Part shown: in pieces, positions 23,031-37,716 of the stretch
How positions within the stretch are numbered: the first letter of the stretch is position 1
Layout: each line of letters opens with the position of its first letter
Assembly (NCBI RefSeq): GCF_028769735.1
Contig: NC_088172.1
Location: 68,100,631 to 68,164,630, forward strand
From: Zonotrichia leucophrys gambelii
Taxonomy: Eukaryota; Chordata; Aves; Passeriformes; Passerellidae
Length of the DNA: 64,000 bases
Direction: 5' to 3'
Position numbers and translations under genes: made by a program
The notes under the pieces: generated by a model
Seen by the model: only the letters and a program-made list of their open reading frames with translations
Told to the model about the DNA's origin: nothing
Database searches by the model: none

Positions 23031-26000
23031 TGTGGTGTAAATGGAAGCCTGGAGTTATGCATCAAATGTACTGCAGCCTGATTAGAATAACAACTAAGGT
23101 TTGCTGTACATCAAAATAATTTACACTACTCTGTGTAAACCCATCATTTCTGTAAGCAGGGAATTTATCTCTAAGTTGTCAAAACACAACTATATTTAAA
23201 ATCAGCATCTAAAAATGACCCCTCAGAAATTACATCAACAGAATCCCGTTTGGATTTGCATTACATAACACAAATCAGAAAATCAAAAATTTTATATTAT
23301 TGAGTCACAAGACTCTTGATATCAGTCTGTAATTTTACTGTCAGCAATGGGACAGACAACTTTTCACCCGAATTCATTCTCAGGTTGAAGTCTGATTCCT
23401 CTCTGAACATCTTGAGGGTGATCTGAGTACTTGCCATCCTCTTATAGGCTCTTTAAAAAACCCAAAATAACCAGCCAAAGCTAAAGGAAAAAAAAAAAGG
23501 CAAAAACCTCTAATTGAGTGGGAACCTTGTAGGGAGATTTGCAAAGTTTTGCAATACATTCCGCAGTCCAGATAAGCAAGGACCAATGCAGACAGAGCAA
23601 TTTGGCCCTGTGCAACCTCTGTAACTAAGCGCAAATCAGCTGGGACATAGGCACTGAGAGCAGGAGACATCTGCCAGGTGCCTTGGCCCTGAGTAATTAC
23701 TCAACAAGATATGTTAACCGGAGTAATGTGAAAAAAACACCCTGAGTGGAAGAACAGGACAGCAAAAGTAACAGCTCCGTCAGGAAGGCAGTAGTTTAGA
23801 AATGTTGGAGATATCTAGACAAAGTTTAAATTGTCTGACTTGTAACTGGAAGTAATAGCTGCCAGCAGCAAGTGGGATACTTAGAAGAGAGATTTCTTTT
23901 TGACACCTGCTTGTTTTGAAGCACTTTATGGTTTTAATAGTTTTCAGGTGGTGCAGGAAGAAAAACCTATGAAAATATAATATGGAACTGCAGAAAGTAA
24001 GTCCCTCATACAGAATTAACTGGTTGTGGCAAGTGTACAGAACAGACAGGAGGTGAGCAAGAACAGTGTGCTAAAGTGAGTTGGACCCAGCCCTGACAAA
24101 TAAAACCAGCAGAAGATGTTACCTACAGTGGGATTCAGCTCCACTAGTCACAGCTGTCAAAAAAGTTAAATGTCTAGTCAAATCTAATCCCTTATGCTCT
24201 AGAGGCTGGTGAGGCACAAGCACAAAAGATGGCTCCACAGGTTAATGAATCCCAACTATTTGGAAGACAGCTTAAACAGAAAGATCTGTCCTCTCAAAGA
24301 AGTAAAACCAAACACCAAGGATGAAGCTTCCTTATTTTTTCCACACCTGCAGTAAAATGAGGAGAACCCCATCTATGACCCGGGCTGAGGCTCATAAGGA
24401 AAGAGCAGTACCATAACATAATAGACATGCTGGAACAGCCAAAATCCTCAGTTTTTCATGTGTAATTGGGTAGGAGGGAAATAAATTTGTAAAATACTCC
24501 AACACCAGGTACTGTAAAAGATGTAGACAGACAGTGGTAGGCATTTCCCCTAAACTCTCATTCTATGCCATGAAAGTTAAAAGGATTTTAAACATACAAT
24601 TATAACCAAAATATCAAGCCCCAGACAGGGTAGACTGAGGTCCTTGATGAATCAGACACTAGAAAAATTTTAAATTGCTGGAGTTTTAGCTCCCTTTTGA
24701 GTTCAGAATGGCATCTATTTCAGTTTGCTGTCATAACCTGTAACAAAGGAAAATCATAGCTCATACTTAACAACGAAACCATACCTCCATTTATTTTTTG
24801 AAAGAATATATGCATGTTTTTTAAGAATTATAAACAGTCAGCCCTGAGACCAGTTGATGCTAATGATTTTCTAATCAATGCATGGATTTTTCTTAAATAA
24901 ATAGATAAATCATCTGTCAGTACTGTGCTTCTTCCGTTAATGTCATAGCCATGAAAAAGGTATGACAAAGGAATAATGTAATATGCTCTCCTGGCACTGA
25001 GTCAATGACATCTTTTTAGAATGTGAGTAGAAGAAATTATTTCAGACATATATTTTGAATATCTATTTGAAGCTATCATGTTGCAGTGAATAAAATGTGT
25101 TTATCCCTGCTTAGTCTGCAATCAAATGGCTTAGCAGGCTGATGTTCTCATAGCTTTAACTTTCTTGCTTGGCAGGGGATCAGCCTCTCTTTGCTGCTCA
25201 CATTGAGCAAACTTGCAGATTTCAATCCTTCTGGAGTCCTTCTCTGAGATGATGAGCTAGAGTGTACCTTTTGGCCTGCAAAGAAATTGTGTGTCTGGGA
25301 CCATTCCCCTCAGACAGTGCAGGACCTCAGAGAGGGGCTGTTGGTGAAGAAACTTAGCCATCAATGTCATTACAAACAATGTGGCTTCTTAGCAAAATGC
25401 TTGAAACACACGCAGAGAACTAAATTACCCGTGAACAACAACAAAACCCTGTCTATCACCGCTGTAGATAAAAATACTCATATGGAAGCTATGGGACTAA
25501 ATAACCTGAACTTGAATGCAATTATCTGGGGCGTTTTGTTTCCTTGCAGGTCATATAGAAAGAAAAAACAGTGCTACACCTTTGATGTAGTTTTAATAAA
25601 TATTCAAAGTCCCTTCAATTACTGCCTGAATAATTACTGTGGATGCAAATAAAATGGGGAAAACCAGAATGACTTTCTGGTCTTCCTCAGGGGAATGGAC
25701 TTTGGAAGTAGCAGCACTGAATTGGATGTGAGGCAACTTCAAAAAAAGAGGAAAGGAGAAAGCTGAGAATAGTAGGTATTGTATGCCTCTCAAAGGCATT
25801 ACATTGGTAGTTATGCATGTAAAAGAGTCTACATTAGCACTACAGCCTTCCACCACGGTGAGTGGCCAGCTACAGTTTTGGAAATACTTTCTTCTCTTTG
25901 TGACCTGAGGGAAGTCTCTGCATTCCCTTGCTGTCTGCTTCAGTGAATCCTTTACAGCAAAATAAACCTGGCCGTAAGAAACAGAAAATACTTGCAAGCC

Positions 26001-29000
26001 AGGGCACCCATGAAGACACTTCTCTTGGTAGTGAGAGTTTATTTCTAGGGATCATTTTGAGCACATCTTGAGCTTTGGTCCACTACTAGGGTTGTTGAGA
26101 CCAGCCTTTTCCAGAAGCACACCATGATCCCTCTTGCGAATCTCCACAGAACTTCAGCAACACCACTTCTCTCATGAAAACATGCAGGACTTTGTGGTAG
26201 CTGTTTTTAAGCCATTAGAGTTGAGGAAAATATTTTTTACTGTGCTGGTCAAGAGCATTGGAAGGTTTACATAGTGTCTCTAATAAGGTTGAGATCATCT
26301 AGTAATATTTTTCTGTCATTCTAGAGGTCCAAGAAAGCCTTTAATTTATGTTGAGGAACAGGTATTTTGCTTTATTATTCCATCCCTCAGGCTACCAGCT
26401 GGACTACCTTTTAATCTCCACAATGACAGTGTAGTAGGCTCCTACTCTTGTTTTTTTTTCATTCATTAGCTCAATGTCTTAATTATTGTAATTACTTCAC
26501 CTGATTCTATATTTGCAAGGGTGCATATGCCTCAGTGAACTCTATAGCCCGCCAATTTTTTAAGAATTCTGTCATCACACGCTTCGTGGACATGTCTTCT
26601 CAGTCTCAGAGAATCAAGCAGCAGTGACTCAACACCATGTGGATACACAGTCAGCTCCTGTGATGCTGCTGTCTCCCAGTGGATTGGAAATGTGCTGGTC
26701 TTAGCAATAGTAGAATTTTCCTAAAACTTAAAAATGCAGACAAGGGTTCAAATACTTCATGCCTTGGTCAACCCATTTGAAAGACTTAGGAATTATGAGG
26801 GTGAAGGATAAACACTCTGGAAATCAGAAGATGGATATGAAAGTTATCATTCTATGCTTCAGCTTCCTGGTTTGCATTTTATAATTTCTTCCAGCAGACA
26901 GCTGCATAAGGAGGCCTCTATGGAGAATGATGGGCTTCCTCTATTCCTGTTTCCATATAAAGGGCAGTATCTGCTACTGGCTCTTGATAGTCACATTTGT
27001 GTTTTGGGGATTGCAACTCACATCAGTCAAAGCATGTGAGTGACAGGGAATTCTGCACAGGAAACAGGGTCCTTCTGTTCTGCTATTGCTGGTTAAAAAA
27101 AAAAGACTCTCTTTCTGATTCCAGTGATCCACAACTTTCTGGTTTGATTAGGAGATGTATTTATTATGTCTTGCCTTCTTCTGTGACTCAGCAGCAAACA
27201 GGTTTCTATTCACAAACAAAAGTAAAATGACATCAGCAATTGTCAAATACAAAAAGACAAAACTGACAAAGACATTTTGCTTTAATACTTCTAAGCAGAT
27301 GCTGCAAGTAACAGAATGCACACACACACACAGGGGAATATTCAACATGGAATTTGAAGCTGTTGCCAGCACTCTGTCTTGGAGAAAGAAATGTTGCTGC
27401 CTGTCTCAATAGCAATTGTCATTTTGTGGTCAGCTGCCCAAAGAGGAGCACAGCGGTGCCTGTGGGCAGCTGCAGCAGCTGAGCCAGTGAGCCCTGGCCC
27501 AGGGACAGAGCCAACAGGTGCCAGCCAGGCAGGCAGCACCCATGCACAGCAGCAGCCTCATCTAAAACCTCAGCAGGACGTGGAGATGGTGCATGCCCTC
27601 TCAGCTATGTTAAGCACTTCTCTGCTGTTACAGCTAGTTTCTGCATGGCCAGTACTGAGGGAAAAGGAATGGCTAAAGGCAGGGTAGTTGTGGATCTCTG
27701 ACTGTGCTGCTCTGTGTATTGTCACTGAGCTCCTGTCAGTGACCATGTCATCCACGTTTTCTGCAGACAAACTTGCCCACTAAGCTAGGGAGAGACCGTA
27801 TGCCAGACTTTTATGGAGCAGCCCTAGAAGCACTGCTGAACTTTGTGCCTTGAGAGTCACTTGGAGCAGTCAAAACAGTCCTGTATATTCCTTGTCAGCA
27901 TCTAATAATTTTCTGTATCTTTTTCCATTTTTCTATGTGACTCAGAGAATCATGAAGCTAATTAATTCCATAGATGAGCTTTCTGTTATAATCAGGTATC
28001 CTGTTTGGCATTTCCTTATCTGATCAGATAACCAATTATTTTCCCTTGTACAGAAGGATGAGTACATAAGGACCACTCAGATGAGAATTGATCAGGACTT
28101 GTTCCTCAAACAGAGCCCAAATCAAACTCTTTCTGATGCTATCAGTGGAAGCCACCCAGGTTTCAAAGACAGGTGCTCATATATTTCTGACCTTTCCTTC
28201 CCACCACAGAGAAAAAGGTATTCTGACACACAGAGAGGAAGGTCTTTTGCTATGGGCTTATATTCTTTCACCCATGCTTCTCTTTCTGCCTCTCCTAGAT
28301 TCCCTTGATCAAGAATCTCTTGATCTTTTGGTTCTGAAAGTCATCACACCAAGTTTCAAACATATCCAGTCATTCATAACTTCTCCCTCTGAGAAATATG
28401 TCAAACTCCTTTTGTATGTTTATCTCTGATCCTCTTTACAGATACATTTAAGAGCTCCCCTACATTAACATCCCCAGTCTTTGCCTTGCTTCAGATGATT
28501 CCTTTGTCTTTTCAAAACTAAATGCCATTTTTATTTTGATCTCAGGAATGAAACTGACTTCTTACCTCTGTTTTTTCAATAGCTGAGAGGAAGCCACTTT
28601 TGAAGCTTCCAGCTCATGGTTTTTTTATGCTTGAACAGAAGTTTAAGCATAACCAAAGGATGTATCTTTCACCTTAGATAATATGCCACTTCACTAAGGG
28701 CAAGAGGCTCAAATGGGCATGAATTTTACGGAAATCAGCTATCTAAGACCAGCTGCGATTCTGGTTGGAGAAATCAAAGGCAATTTGTTCTAGAAAGAAT
28801 GTACAGTCCAGCAACTGATTTTAAGTTGCTTTTCTTGTCAATGCATACCATTGGCTTGAAGATGTCAAAAAGTTTTCTTCTGAATCTTTGTGCTTCTTTG
28901 TGATTCTATTTGGGTATAATTTCACCTTCACACTACATATTCACTTTCACTTGCATCTTGCTTTTAGACTGGGTGCTGAGCTGACATGTCTATGAGAGTT

Positions 29001-31611
29001 GTCTGACACATCCTATGGCTGTCACCGAGCAAGACTGAGTGGTCTCTTTTTCTGCTCATTGGTTTCTCATACTTCAGTGACTCTTCTGTTCATTTTTGGA
29101 GGGCCTTGTAGCTCCGCTCCACTTCCTACACAAACTAGCTGCTGCAGTTGAAAGGTTTCATGCCCATTTTTCTTCCACATATCCCTCTTTTCATGCATTT
29201 TTGCTCCCTATCCAGTGGAAACAATGACAGAGTTAGGTGGTAGAAGTTTTCAAGTCCCAACAAATAAACACACAGTTATAACTCCTTGACTTCTTTTCAT
29301 CTTTCATAATTAACAGTATTCCTTTCTCACATAGCTGGGGACATATGCATCAGCACTGCTGCCTGGCCAGTGTATTTGGGAAATGGAATTTGGGGGAGAG
29401 GCAAAGTACCCAACAAAGAAACAGACTGGCATCTCTGGAGTGCTGTGATGGCTCTTCAGAATTGAAGTATTTCAAGCAGTTTCTTGGTTTGCCTGCTCAG
29501 GTTTTCAATGAAAAATTGAAATGTTCTCTGGGAACCAGAATCATTTCATGAATAATTCACTGCAACTGAAAGCTTGCCTCTCTGTTGCAAAACAGTTTGA
29601 TGTAAAACTTTTCAGTTTCTTCCAATTAGGACAAATGTAGAACTCTCCCTGTGCTGTCCTGGGGCTCAAAAGGCAACACAGCTGTTGTCCTGTATCTTCA
29701 GTAGCAATAAACGTTTGATCAGCTTGTGTGCTTAAGATACAGGCATGAGAGGAAGGAAACAAGGCCAAATTTACTGGAAGTCCCCTTGAATTCTCCTCAG
29801 AAATTATACGAATTGGCATTCTTTAGGCCAGGAATAAGGCTTAGCTTTTTCTTGCTTGTTTCTGTTGTATGTTTGCATTGCTCAAGGGCCTATATTTTTT
29901 CTACACATTTGTTTGAAAAATTCCAGCCTCATTTCCTATTCTGCCATTGCACTAGCTTTGTCTCCTGTTTGCTGTAAATTATATTTTTCACTGAGGTGGA
30001 TTAAACTATTCAAATACCTTTATGCTGATGTGTTTCTAAACTGCATTCTGTAATAATTACCAAAGATATATACTGGAAAAAATAATTATTCCAGTTTTGG
30101 TGTAAGAGAGAAAACTGAGACTGCCAGTTGCTGCATGGACAGCCTCAGCTGAAAGATCAACAAAGGCCACCATAGTTGGTTTGGGAAGTTTTGTCTTTAT
30201 GTACATTAGTGTCTCTTCCAGCAGGATATAAACTTTTAATGCTCAGGACTTACAGAGTCAGTGGGCACCCTTTCCCTTATCATCTCCCCATTTTCTACCT
30301 GACTACTGGAATATGGGTAACATTTGGTAGAGGTGGTACATAAACCCTCTAGCTGCTTTCATCATTCTGTCAAAGGGAGGAAAACAATCAAAGTGCTGCA
30401 GCAAGAAAACAAATGGCCAAGTAGCTGTTGAAGCAGGAGGTTCCAACTCACTGGAGCTCAGCTTATTACAGGCCATATGCCTGAGTGGCTCCTCTCACTG
30501 AGTGCTGCACCCAGATATGGAAACAAGTTTGAAAGTGCCTGTGGTTCATCAGGCCTGGTTTGCTATAACCATATGCAACTCCTGAGAGCACAGAAAATAA
30601 GAACCGGAAGAGGCTGTGGTGCTAACAGGAGAGAGAATTCTTGACAAAATATAGTATTAATATATAAATTTCCCAAATATTTATGTAAAGATCATAACAG
30701 GCAATAATAATTTGGTATCTCAAGCTCACAGCAGATGATCTTGTTTTAGTCCGCAAGCTATATTAATAAATGATGCAGCTTAACATAGGTAGGGAAATAA
30801 ATTGAAATGCTCTTCTACTTTTGAATATCTAGATATTTTTAAATATCATGGGGTTGAATTAATAGTTTCTCTTTACAGATACCATTAGCTCACACCCTTT
30901 CAGCTATGCTCAGTGTTTGGAGGGCTTGATGTGTAAATGAGGGACTAAGCACATGACTCAGGTCCTGAATGATGGATGACAGAATGATGGAGACTGAATG
31001 ACAGCACTGCCAGAATAAGGAGAACAGAAAGGATGGAAGAAGTCAGGTTTTTTCCTGGCATTTCAGTTATGTTTATTTGGCAGAACTCTTTCCAAGAGCA
31101 CTGAAGTGTCAGGCCCCCAGCCAACCATTTCTATTTGGTGTTACAAAATCTTAATTACCTAGAAAAGGGAAGCAGACACCAGCAACTAAGCACTTGTTCT
31201 AGAGCTGCTATATTTCCCATCCTCTCTGTAGAGCACTTATTTCCTTAGTTGCTTAAGGATTTATTCTAGAAGACATGTTACTGTGAAAATGGCATTGCTA
31301 ATTTGGGGAGAAAGTATTCTTAGTCAGAATAATAAGATGTGCTCTTTTAATTATTCTGGAGGAGGTGCTGCACTCTAAGTTCATACCGTGTCCAATTTAA
31401 AAGGGTTTCCCCAAAGAAGATAGTGCTTTATCTTTCATTATACCTTCCATATTTCTGTGGCCAGTTGTACAGCTCTGTGGCCTTTTAATCCTCTAGACTG
31501 GTGTTATGTCATCTGTCTAGTAGCTCTTTGCACACATAATTCACAGCACTGCCATAATTCACTATAGCTACTACAGTCCACCCACATTTTGTAAAAAGGA
31601 TGATGACAAGC

Positions 31612-31640
31612 TTTATTTCATTTCATTTAATTTCATTTAT
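31612..31640 (+). repeat. Short ATTTC pentanucleotide array
   Basis: About five imperfect copies of ATTTC occur in 'ttatttcatttcattt' and its continuation, with one variant unit 'atttaatttc'. Confidence 0.7.
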
Positions 31641-34600
31641 ACTCACCCTGTATGTGAAAGACTCCTGTCCAACCTTTGAAACTTTTCCCCTTTATTTTCC
31701 ACTTGGTGGCTTGTGCCTCCCCTTTTATATTGCCCAATTGAAAGCTTTTTTTATGGCTCGAGTGCCTCGCTTAACTTTCCCAGCAGCACATCAAGTAAGC
31801 ATGCCCTTTATAACTAAAATGAGCTGTACTGACAGCGCTGGTCTGCCTCTGGTTTGGTTTGAAACACTGTTACATGAAATGCTAGGAAGGTGTCTAGACA
31901 CAGTGCGGAGCAGGCACCACACACACACGGTTAGAAGACATTAGTAATCCCTCAGTGTCAGCTGCTGTCCTCACCCGTGTTAGTTCAAAGGGGGAAAAAA
32001 ATTGTGTGACAGTGTTTTCACCTGCACAGGGTGGTTTAAACAGACTTTCTTTTCATGTAGCAATAAGCAAAACTAGATATGGAAAGTTGGTTTCTTAGAA
32101 ATTAAAAATATCATCTTACCGGTGTTAATAAATTTGCCATTCTTTGCTTCTGTGTTGAATAAAGGTCCATTAATTATGCTGCTGTCTCTGAACATGGCTC
32201 CAAAGAACAGGGTGACCACCTTTTTCAATAAAATTGCAGATTTACAATTTTCCAGCTCAGTGAATTGCTGGTATTTAAATATATTGAAAGGCCAATGCCA
32301 GACTGTTCTGCCTCCCTGTACTGTATTTTACCAGGAAGGAGGTGCTGGAAGGGTGCATGAAGAGAGAAAGAAAAGGAGCAGAGAAGACAAAACAGGGCAG
32401 GGAGACAGGCAGATATGATGACAGGAAAAGCCTTCAAATCAGAAGGAACTAGAGTGCCTGGAAGGACCTAGGGCTCAGAAGTGGTTGGACCTTGGTGTCT
32501 CCTCAACCCTTGTCTTGCTCCCAAATGAGAGCAATGAACATTACTGGGACCCCAGAGAGGGCGAGGCTGCTATCTCTCAGGAGTTATGGTCCATCACCCT
32601 GGCTGTGAGATGAGGACCAAGCTGGTCTAACTGCCTTTAGCCTCTTTGCCCAGGGAATATCAGAACAAAGCACAAACTCTGTGCTGTGTCTCAAATCCAG
32701 GTACATGGCCACACAAACATGTGGGATGATTCATACTTTCTGTCAGCTCTTCTTGGCTGGGAAGGGGAAAGATGAGTCCATGCAGGTCTTCCCTGTAGTT
32801 GTCTGCAACTGAAAATTGGTTTTAACCATCTGCAAAGCTGTACATTCTTTTGGCAACAAAGAAGGTAGGAAGAAAAAAATAGGAAACAAGGGTAAAGTGA
32901 CTGAAAAAAAATATTAATGTTCCTCTACATAGAAATCATCAGCAGGTAAAGGGATGGGAGGGTAGCAACTAAGGCAAAGCTGGGTCTTATATTTTTGTGC
33001 CTCTGGTTTGTGTTTGTATTTTGTGCCATATAGCTAAGGAACATCTTGTGTTTGCCTTACCTGAGTATGGCAAACAGCCTTTCTTACAGACACAAAATAA
33101 TAAAATATCCAGCTCATAAAGCTCACCCTCTCCTCTCATCGCTTATGGACACAGTAATACACCTGAGGGCATTTGAGTACTGCTGGCATTGGACACCACT
33201 GGTGGAGGAAGCAGAATGTAATCTTCTGCTAACAGCTCAACTGAATCCCAGGAAACTGATTAAGAGGTGAGAAATTACTTTGGGTATGTGAATCATCCTC
33301 TGAAAACAGTGCCAGCTTGTGCCTGGTTTTAATCATGGATGGACCAGCCCAGGACCATCCCTATTGCCTGGTTGTGCTGAGAGGAGTGACAAGGCTGTGC
33401 CTAGCACAAACTCCCTGACACAAAGTCTCTCCAACCATTTTGTTTTGAGGGCTGCAGGGACAGAAGACAGTCTCAAGGACCGTTAAATATTGGTTCCCTG
33501 CTTTTTCTTCCACTGTCTGTTTTTGAAACTCAGCTGCTGTGATAACAGCCCGGAGGGTTTTAAGTCCCTCCTCCTTTGTAGGAAGTTATAGTGTAAATTC
33601 ACCCTGGCTTCCAGATTGCACACATAGGATTCTGCTGTGTGTGAGGCTGAAATAGGAGACTCAATTTCTCTGTTGTAAAGGCTTCCAAGAGCTTCTGAGG
33701 GAAGTCCTATTGCTAAAATAGCATCCTTCTCTTTCCCCTCTTCCCATCATCCTTCTTTTTCCTAATATGCCACACTGCACATACTCTGTTCACACCTGTG
33801 CCCTGTATTTCTGGACAAAGATTCATTTTTGGTTAGCTTGTGTCTGGCACTTGGATGACCTTGGAGTGCAAGTTTTCTATGAGTTTGGCATGTAGGGTGG
33901 AAATTACGTGAGGATCACCTCTCTACAGATGATTCTACTCTATATCTGACACCGCAATGTCTGTCTCCCTCCAGAAGCCAGAAATTAAGATAAGGAAATA
34001 TGTCTAAAGCACAGTGCATCAGACTTACTTCATTCCTGTTTTAGGATGAGATAAATATCTTTCAGAGGGAACTGTTTCTTTCTGGCCACCTCAGGGAGGC
34101 CATGTTTGTAGGAGGCATCTCCATTATGGATAGCTCCTTTTAGCCAAATAAAGTGTAATGTAGCCACTCCTGTCTTAAAGTTTACCCTTTGTAATCAAAT
34201 GTGGCATAGACATTTTCCTTTTGCACAGACGTTGTGAAACTTAAATGCATTAATGTTTGCATGTCATCTGCGTGGGGAGGTGAGAGCAGTAAGCTAATGC
34301 TTATTAAACCATGAGCATGATGAGCTGCCCTCCAAAGGCTGTGAGAGAGGAGTTCCTCTGGCACTGGCACCTCTGTCCATGAGGAGCACAGGGAGCCACC
34401 TCCATTGCCTCATTTTTATCATGAATTGTTAGTAACATGGGCAGCTCATGAATAGATGGTTTGTTGCAGGGAAGGCAACACTGCAACCTCAGCCTGTATT
34501 TCAGATGCTCCTCAAGAGAAGTCACAGCCTTACATTAGCAGAAAGTAAGGGTACTGTGAAATTATTGTCAAGGGAGACAATGGAAAGAGAGCTTGATGTA

Positions 34601-35344
34601 AAATGTCTTTTTAATTCCTTTATATTGAAATTCCTTTACTTTGTTTACTTTTCTCTCTATCACACACACCCCCAAAAAAATCTCGGATTCCAGAAAAACC
34701 GTAGTTATTTTCAGTTTGTGTTGTAAGAGAGAGGTTTTAATTTTGCCAAAAAGCAATGGGTTTCCTGAAACCCTTTAAAAAAAAAGAAAAAAACACATAT
34801 CTTGTCCAAATACAAGGAAGCTGCACTGAAATATATATTTTTTCACGTCACTTTAGGAAATTAATTTTACTACTTGGTTTAGCAAGATCAGGAGTTCATC
34901 CAAATTACTGAGCATGGGTCTGTTTAAATATCATATTTTTCTCCAGAACCTTGTTCATGAAAGTCATTCTCTTTGACCATATTCTTTGTTATTAAGATCC
35001 TAGTCTTACTTTTTCCTAATTTTTGAAATTTTTAATCAGTCACATATCTGTGTTACCACTTTCTTGATCCAAAGATGGCAATAAATAATTGTTTACAAGG
35101 CACAAAAATGTATCACAATAATTAAGGCAAGGCTGGGGCTCTGCTGGTGTTTGCTTACATTGCTGCAGAAGAATATGCATACCTACCATGAAAACTCACC
35201 TTCAGAAAAAGATAATTGCTTTCAGATACAAATCAAATTTGTTTCTTCAATATATTTTGGTACATGTGCTCAAATCTCTAACAGTATGCTCTCTTCTATT
35301 GCCCAGGTGGATGTGACAGAGTGCTTTCCCTCTCTTGGCCTCTC

Positions 35345-35403
35345 ACAGGCACACACACCCACACACACACACACACGTGTGCACACATGCAGAAACACAC
35401 ACC
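35345..35403 (+). repeat. CA dinucleotide repeat
   Basis: An imperfect CA array with a central pure run and GTGTGC and ATGCAGAA interruptions. It produces spurious Thr/His-rich frames. Confidence 0.9.
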
Positions 35404-37651
35404 AGGGCAAGTGCACAGAAAGTTCATCAGGCATTTCAGCATGTGATAGGCCCCACAATTCAAAGCTGGTTTTTGTGCAAGAGGATTAGGACTTTGACTA
35501 TCTTTCTGTGGCATATGGAGAATGAAAAGTACAATAAAGCATGCTAAAGACTGGAGACCAGATAACAGCACATCAGCAGCTAATTGCTATGTACTCTGTA
35601 CAGCTGCAAATGAAACACAGCAAGAGACTTGAACAGATTATATAATAAAGGATTATAGTAACGGTCTGAGAACAAAGCTAGAAATTCAAAGAAAAACAAC
35701 TCAGAAATTCCAAAATAACAAAACAAACAGTTGGAAGCCCTATGGGATTTTTAACCATTTTGTTGTTGGAAGGGTCTTTCTACAATTATTTTCCATGACA
35801 GTTGTATCTCCCTCAGGTTGGAAAGAACAACTCCTGGCTGCTTTCATAACCCAGACTAGCAGCAGTGTTGTTTATGCCCTGCAGGATCTTACACTTTTTC
35901 TCGTAGCTACTCTGCACTGCAAGAGTGAGAGCTGAAAGGGAGCTGAATCTGGGCACTGGTGTAGAGCAGAGTATGGGGTATGAAGAGGCTGTTCAAGCTT
36001 TGTCTGTGCTCACAGCATTAAAACATCACCTCTATCATGTTCTGCTTTACCTATGGGATGTTCTTGTTCCCTCCTCACCAGGCAGCAGGGGAAGCAATGG
36101 AGCTGGTGCCTTCTGGGCTGCACACAACCCAGTGCTCCAGGGCTGTTCCACCATCCTTTTAGAAAGTCTGCCCTAAAACACTCTTTCAAGCTTCACACAA
36201 TCTGCAGGATCCACTCCCCAAACCTTTGGACATTTGAGTGTCTTTCACATGTCCAAATGTGGCTTCATCCTGCTCAGTTAAAGAGGATACATTGTTTTAT
36301 TTAAATTATGTGCAAGGTCCTGTTGTAATATGATTTTTTTTTTTTGTGGAGGTGAGATGTATATGCCCTTGAGTAAACGGAAGAATGTCCCTAGGCAACA
36401 GTGTCAGCACACACAGAAATTAAAGCACTACCAATTTCCCCTATGCTTGCACAGCAGAGTGGGCCAAGTCTTCTTATGTGGGAAGACAGTAGAGAAGCTG
36501 TTCAAAGGAATTTCAGATAAACCACTCCTGCATGACTTTTTGAGAATCATTAATATTGGAGATGGATGGTTGTCAAAGACAGACACAATTACTTTCCATT
36601 TTGTTAAATGTACAATTTAGAATAGTGCTAGCCTTTAAGATGCTGTATAGTTTGGGGTTTTTTTCTTGTTGTTGATAAAGGCTATTTGTCAAAAATGTGG
36701 CTATTAAGCCATTTTCAGTCCCTCATCTACCTTGCACATATGGCAAAACATAATGAGTTTTCAAACTGGAAAAATATTTAGCATCCTGAAAATGATCTCT
36801 AGGTTAATTTGAAGAATTCATCCACCTGTTGTTCTGAAGCTTTTCTGAGATATGTCTACTGCTTCTGACGTGTTGTATATTATAGTGCCTTATTCAGAAA
36901 TACAAACACCTTATAGATAAATAATGGCCAGGGTGTAAATAACATTTCTGTTTGGAAGATAACTTTTCTATTGAAAATATTTTTACCCCACTAAAAATAG
37001 AAAATAGACTAATTGAATGAAACGGCTTTTAAAGCAAACTCAAAAGTTTACAGCATAAAGTATATTTGTTTCATATATTTTAGATATGATTTTTGTTTAA
37101 TCTTCTAAGCTGTTGGCACTGCACAGTCTTTTTTCACAATGTGGCCTTATGCAGCCTCAGCCTACAGCCCTTCCTGGTTCAGACTCTGCAGCCAGGCTTA
37201 GAAAAAAAGTATATTCCTCTAAGTGTGCTGGTGAGCACCCATGGTGGCTGAGTGCTCAGGTTCCCCACCAGGGAGAACTCATGCTGGCTCTCTGCAAACA
37301 TGCTGCAGAGCTTACAGGTGGTCACTTTCCCTGCAGGGAGAATATTCATACAGTGAGATGCCATTCAAGGTCACTATGGATGGCAGAAGTACCAGTCAGT
37401 GAGCCACAACAGCCCACAAGCTTATATGTCATTGTATACAGCCTAGGGGAGCAACACATGCTATGAATTCCCCAAAAGTCTTTGGAGTAGTTGATGCTAC
37501 TTCAGAAATATGTTTAGGGCAACCAAGATTTGAATCTGCCTCCAATTTGGTGAGAAAGCAGCAGCTGGTTTCAGACTCAGTGGATGGCAATGGAAGGGTT
37601 CCTCCAGGAAATTTATCTAATTTATCCCTTATTTATATTTATATAATAGCT

Positions 37652-37716
37652 ACAATTATATATCTTTACAATTATATATCTTTTTAATACATATATTAAT
37701 ATATATATATAGTAAC
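37652..37716 (+). repeat. AT-rich tandem pair and TA stretch
   Basis: The 16-mer 'acaattatatatcttt' occurs twice in direct succession (about 37,652-37,683), followed by a TATATA-rich stretch to about 37,712. Low-complexity DNA without further content. Confidence 0.75.

Noticed and set aside
25593..25997. 134-codon minus-strand frame
   Set aside because: It has two hydrophobic stretches but no family resemblance. Overlapping frames occur on both strands and the base composition equals that of the surroundings.
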